Shown piece by piece: positions 58,801-64,000 of a stretch of DNA of 64,000 nt (the stretch's first letter is position 1; the number at the start of each line of letters is the position of its first letter). The stretch covers positions 71,490,520-71,554,519 of the forward strand of contig CM069432.1 in the NCBI GenBank assembly GCA_035610365.1. The letters run 5' to 3'. The notes under the pieces are model-generated. The model was given only the letters and a program-made list of their open reading frames with translations. It was not told where the DNA came from and did no database searches. The position numbers and the translations under genes were made by a program. This DNA comes from Aquatica leii. Taxonomy: Eukaryota; Arthropoda; Insecta; Coleoptera; Lampyridae.

Positions 58801-61800
58801 TTGAAGAGATAAATGAAAATGAAATATTTGCAAAACCATTAATTTATTGTCATTTTGCCGAAGGTATGGGAGATCCAAAATATTTGCCGATCAATGAATA
58901 TGCTACATTGTCGAAGCTTTTAGCTGAAGCGTTATCTGGATACAATGATCTAGTTGCAGCAATGAATTTAGTTCTTTTTGAAGATGCCATGAATCATATA
59001 TGTAGAATTAACAGAATAATGGAATCACCTAGAGGCAACGCACTTTTAGTTGGTGTAGGTGGTTCTGGTAAGCAAAGCCTTACTCGACTTGCTGCGTTTA
59101 TTTCGTCGTTAGATGTATTTCAAGTGCAATTAAGAAAAGGTTTTACGATGACCGATTTAAAAGCAAATATAGCAGTTTTGTATATAAAAGCAGGTTTAAA
59201 AAATGTTAGCACTGTATTTCTTATGACAGATGCTCAAGTAGCGGAAGAAGCTTGGTTAGTGGTTATTAACGACATGTTGGCTTCAGGTGAAGTTCCAGAT
59301 CTTTTAGCTGATGATGAAATCGAAAACATAATGAATGTTGTTAAAGGAGAGGTTAAAGCAAGTGGTGTCGAAGATACCAAAGAAAATTGTTGGAAGTTTT
59401 ATATAAATAGATGTCGAAAGTTAATAAAAATTGTTTTATGTTTTTCACCTGTCGGTTCCACCTTACGTATAAGAGGTCGAAAGTTTCCCGCTGTTATAAG
59501 TTGCACTGCTATCGATTGGTTTCAAGAATGGCCAAAGGAAGCTTTACAATCTGTATCTGAAAAGTTTTTAAAAGATATTGAATGTCTACCTAAAGGTCTT
59601 CTAAAGTCAGTATCTCAATTCATGTCATATGTTCACGTTGTGGTTAACGAAATGTCTGCGGTGTATTTACAAAACGAAAAACGGTATAATTATACTACAC
59701 CAAAAACTTTTCTTGAACAGATATCATTGTATTCAAAGTTACTTACTGAAAAAATGAACAATTTGGAATACAGCATAGTGCGATTAGAAAACGGGTTATT
59801 AAAACTTGCTTCCACTGCTGAAGAAGTAGATGGTTTGCAAGAGGTACTAGCAGTTCAACAAGTTGTGTTAGCCGAAAAAAATGAGGCCGCTGATAAACTT
59901 ATTGTTGTCTTAGGTGTTGAAAATGAAAAAGTTGAAGCAGAAAAAATGATAGCCACGGAAGAAGAAGAAAAAGTAAAAATTATTGAAGAAGATGTAACAG
60001 TTAAAGCTAAAATTTGTACAGAAGATTTAGCTAAAGCGGAACCGGCGTTATTGGCAGCCCAAGAAGCTCTAAATACATTAAATAAAAACAATCTTACTGA
60101 ATTAAAATCTTTTGGTAGTCCTCCCGAAGCTGTAGTGAACGTAACAGCAGCTGTACTTGTACTTTTTTCTCCTAAAGGAAAAATACCAAAAGATCGAAGT
60201 TGGAAAGAATGCAAGTTAATGATGTCAAAAGTTGATCAATTTTTAAATGACTTAATTTATTACGATAAAGAAAATATGTCTCCTGATGTTGTAAAAGCTA
60301 CGCTGGAATATTTGAAAGATCCAGAATTTACACCCGAGATAATTCTTGCAAAATCTATTGCTGCTGCCGGATTATGTTCGTGGGTTACAAACATTTTAAA
60401 ATTTTATGAAGTGTATGTCGTTGTAGAACCTAAAAGAAAAGCACTTGCCAAAGCTAACCAAGAACTTTCAGATGCTCGAGCTAAATTAGTAGAGTTAAAT
60501 AAAAAGTTGACATATTTAGAAGAACAATTAGGTGGATTACGTGCAGACTTTGAGGAAGCTACAGATGCTAAATTAAGATGTCAAGCCGAAGCAGACGCTA
60601 CCACTTTAATGATAGATTTAGCACACAGATTGGTAAATGGACTAGCTTCCGAAAAAGTACGTTGGATTGAGTCTGTAGCAAATTATAGATCTTCGGGGGT
60701 TAGGATGCCTGGCGATATTCTCTTACTTACTGGATTTATATCATACGTGGGATGCTTCACACGACGATACCGACTAGAATTGATGAACAATTATTGGTTA
60801 CCATGTCTACAATCATTGCCAGTACCCATTCCAATGACTGTAGGATTAGACCCACTTTCTCTTTTAACTGATGATGCTCAAATTGCTAAGTGGAATAATG
60901 AAGGTTTGCCAAACGATCGTATGTCAACTGAAAATGCAACAATTTTAACAAATTCTGCACGTTGGCCTTTAATGATTGACCCACAACTTCAAGGTATTAA
61001 ATGGATCAAAACAAAATATGGAGCTCAGCTTACAATTATACGTCTTACTATGAAAAACTATTTAGATATAATAGAACGGTGTATTTCTAACGGCCAAGTA
61101 ATTTTATTAGAAAACATTGAAGAAACTGTGGATGCTGTTTTAGATCCAATTATGGGACGAGTTTTAATAAAAAAAGGAAAAGCCATTAAGATAGGTGACA
61201 AAGATGTCGATTATGACCCTCGATTTCGTTTAATTCTGCATACTAAATTGGCTAACCCTCATTATAAACCAGAAATACAAGCGCAGACAACGTTAATTAA
61301 CTTTACAGTAACAAGAGATGGATTAGAAGAACAATTGTTAGGAGAAGTAGTAAAAACAGAACGGCCGGATTTAGAACAATTAAAATCTAATCTAACAAAG
61401 CAGCAAAATGATTTCAAAATTACCTTAAAAACGTGCGAAGATAATCTTTTGGAACGGTTATCTTCTGCAACTGGAAATATCCTAGGAGATGTTGCCTTAG
61501 TTGAAAATTTGGAAAGAACAAAAAAAACTGCAGCAGAAATTCAGATTAAAGTTGTTGAAGCTAAAGTTACTTCGGCTAAAATTGATGAAGCTAGAGAACA
61601 TTATAGACCGGCGGCAATACGAGGATCGTTATTGTATTTTATTTTAAATGATCTTAATAGAATTAATGCAATATATCAATTTTCGTTGAAAGCTTTTACG
61701 GTTGTTTTTTTAAACGCTTTATATCGAGCTGTTCCGGCTGAAAAAGTAAAAGACCGAGTCATAAATCTGCTAGATAGTATTTCGTTTATGGTATTTATGT

Positions 61801-64000
61801 ATACCAGTAGAGGATTATACGAATGTGACAAATTAATATTCTTAGCTCAAATGTCTTTTCAAATACTGTTACGAGATGACGAAATAAAAACGGACGAATT
61901 AGACTTTCTTTTGAGATTTCCTGCTATGGCTACAATTTCTCCTTTTGAGTTTTTGTCGCATATGTCTTGGGGAGGAATTAAAACGTTATCGGGAATGGAG
62001 GAATTTAAAAACTTGGATAAGGACATTGAAGGTTCAGTTAATCGATGGAAAAAATTTGTAGAAAGCGAATGTCCTGAAAAAGAAAAGTTTCCGGGAGAAT
62101 GGAAAAACAAGAGTGCTTTACAGAGACTTTGTATGATGCGTGCACTAAGACCTGATCGAATGACTTATGCAGTGGGAGCGTTTGTAGATGAAAAAATGGG
62201 AACAAAGTATACACAATCACGAACTGTTCCATTTGCCAAGTCATACGAAGAAACAAGCAATACAACGCCTACGTTTTTTATCTTATCTCCTGGAGTAAAT
62301 CCTCTCAAAGACGTAGAAGCTCTTGGAAAGCAATTAGGGTTTACGTTTGACGGAGGTAATTTTCATAGCGTATCTTTAGGACAAGGTCAAGAGATTGTAG
62401 CTGAACGTGCAATTGATGTAGCAGCTGAACTTGGAGATTGGGTAATTCTTCAAAACATTCATTTAGTTGCAAGATGGTTAGCAAGCTTAGAAAAAAAAAT
62501 GGAACAACATATTGAAGATGCTCATGATAATTATCGATTGTATTTAAGTGCAGAATCAGGTGGCGATCCGCGTGTTTGCGTAATTCCTCAAGGTATATTG
62601 GAATCAAGTATTAAAATTACTAATGAACCCCCGACGGGTATGTTTGCCAATTTACATAAAGCTCTAGATAACTTTAATCAAGAAATTTTGGAAATGTGTA
62701 CTAAAGAAGCAGAATTTAAAGCGATATTATTTGCTTTGTGCTATTTTCATGCAGTAGTTGCAGAAAGAAGAAAATTTGGCCCGCAAGGTTGGAACAGAAA
62801 CTACCCTTTTAATGTGGGCGACTTAACAATAAGTGTAAATGTGCTATTCAATTACCTAGAAGGAAATAATAAAGTTCCTTGGGACGATTTAAGATATCTT
62901 TTTGGAGAAATAATGTATGGTGGACACATAACAGACGATTGGGATCGAAGATTATGTAAGACTTATTTAATAGAATTTATGCAACCAGAACTTTTAGATG
63001 GGGAATTATTTTACGCTCCTGGCTTTCTTGCACCTCCAAATACTGATTATCTTGGTTATCATCGTTATATTGACGAGAGGTTACCACCCGAGTCACCATA
63101 TTTATATGGATTGCATCCTAATGCAGAAATAGGGTTCTTAACCAATTTGTCAGAAAATTTGTTTAAAACTATTTTTGAATTACAACCTCGCGATACTGGA
63201 GGTGGAGGTGGCGGTGGAGCATCTAGAGAAGAAAAAGTAAAAGGTGCCATAGAAGATATTATTGATAAGTTATCTGACGCATTTCCCATTACCGAAATGA
63301 TGGCTAAAGTTGAAGATCGAACGCCTTTCATTATTGTTGCGTTTCAAGAATGTGAACGTATGAATATGCTTACAAATGAGATGAAAAGATCTGTAAAAGA
63401 ATTGCAATTAGGTCTAAAGGGCGAGTTGACTATTACCTCCGATATGGAAGTGCTAGAAGAAGCACTGTTTATGGATAATGTGCCTGTAACTTGGTCGGCT
63501 AAAGCATACCCGAGCACACTTCCTTTAGCGCAGTGGTTTGCAGATTTGAGCATTCGGATTAAAGAGCTAGAAAATTGGGTTGGAGATTTTCAAATGCCTC
63601 CTGCTATATGGTTGGGAGGTTTTTTTAATCCTCAATCGTTTCTTACTGCTATCATGCAACAAACAGCTCGTAAGAACGAATGGCCACTTGACAAAATGTG
63701 TTTAATGACAGACGTCACAAAAAAACAAAGAGAAGATTTAAGTGGGGCGCCTAGAGAAGGAGCAAACGTATGTGGTTTATTTATGGAAGGAGCTCGGTGG
63801 GATACTGGTACTGGTAGCATAGCAGATTCCAAACTTAAAGAATTGTTTCCAATTGTCCCAGTAATATTCATAAAAGCAATTACACAAGATAAACAAGAAC
63901 TTAAAAATATGTATGATTGTCCCGTTTATAAAACTAGAGGAAGAGGACCCACGTACGTATGGACTTTTAATTTAAAAACAAAAGAAAAATCTACAAAGTG
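49887..64000 (+). CDS. Axonemal dynein heavy chain, outer-arm beta class
   Basis: Motor subunit of the ciliary/flagellar outer dynein arm (Drosophila Dhc93AB/kl-5; vertebrate DNAH9/11/17 class). Exons: 49887-50021, 50176-50517, 50569-52381, 52435-52724, 52774-53949, 53999-54571, 54628-56340 and 56478-beyond 64000, all with GT-AG borders and agreeing phases, giving about 4,521 codons here. ATG 49887 opens '[12 protein letters not shown]'. N-terminal tail residues 1-1400; linker to about 1880. AAA1 P-loop 'GPAGTGKT' (about residue 1919) with Walker B 'CFDEFN'; AAA2 'GFAGTGKT' (about 2200); AAA3 'GGAGSGKT' (2526) with 'FIDDMNMP'; AAA4 'GVGGSGKQ' (2873, Gln in place of Thr); coiled-coil stalk about 3100-3410; AAA5 '[20 protein letters not shown]'; AAA6 and C-terminal domain with '[10 protein letters not shown]', typical of this class. 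The window ends in 'KEKSTK' with about ten codons missing. A Pro/Lys-rich insert sits at the start of exon 5. Class is confident; choice between Dhc93AB and kl-5 is not. Confidence 0.93.

Noticed and set aside
1..64000. tRNA, rRNA or CRISPR features
   Set aside because: No cloverleaf-type, rRNA-like or regularly spaced repeat-spacer pattern was noticed on reading; CRISPR is not expected in an animal genome. A covariance-model scan would be decisive for tRNAs.

Overview
This is an AT-rich animal (most likely insect) genomic window. It holds one large host gene at the right edge and, to its left, about 49 kb of mostly non-coding DNA full of decayed transposable elements. The insect assignment rests on base composition, introns of about 50 bp, the class of axonemal dynein gene, and the mix of Tc1, hAT, Harbinger, copia, gypsy and Penelope elements. 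The species cannot be named from the sequence.

Layout. 1-5.2 kb: AT-rich spacer with a non-autonomous hAT-like element (1634-2815). 5.2-7.1 kb: two broken Tc1/IS630-type transposase remnants on the minus strand. 7.6 kb: a hAT-type terminus. 9.6-14.2 kb: a dead copia pol on the minus strand, split in its RNase H region by a PIF/Harbinger element (9840-12609) that carries a broken Myb-like gene and a broken transposase. 14.66-15.51 kb: a THAP-domain (P-element-like) repeat, abutted by a Ty3/gypsy LTR retrotransposon (15509-24714, minus strand). The gypsy element is itself split by a 929-bp hAT element with a perfect 8-bp target duplication (17646-18574) and by a Tc1 element with TA duplication (18862-20475). 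24.7-49 kb: spacer with inverted-repeat elements, Penelope-like remnants with hammerhead-type ribozyme cores, another IS630/Tc1 transposase remnant, and a second THAP repeat copy in inverted orientation (45629-46479). 48.7-49.3 kb: a small spliced THAP-domain gene candidate on the minus strand. 49887-64000: the axonemal outer-arm beta-class dynein heavy chain gene (Dhc93AB/kl-5, DNAH9/11/17 class), eight exons, complete at the 5' end and lacking only about ten codons at the 3' end.

The most unusual item is the 3' end of the gypsy element. Downstream of the integrase, where an env gene would sit, it carries an OARD1-like macrodomain (ADP-ribose hydrolase fold) followed by a CCCH zinc finger, and this reading frame runs through the polypurine tract into the 3' LTR. 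The LTRs of the same element carry repeated heat-shock-element motifs upstream of a TATA/initiator pair. Together these suggest a retrotransposon lineage that captured a host ADP-ribosylation-reversal module and has a stress-type promoter. This copy is dead (frameshifts, stops, loss of the integrase catalytic Glu, two insertions), so the system has to be judged from relatives elsewhere.
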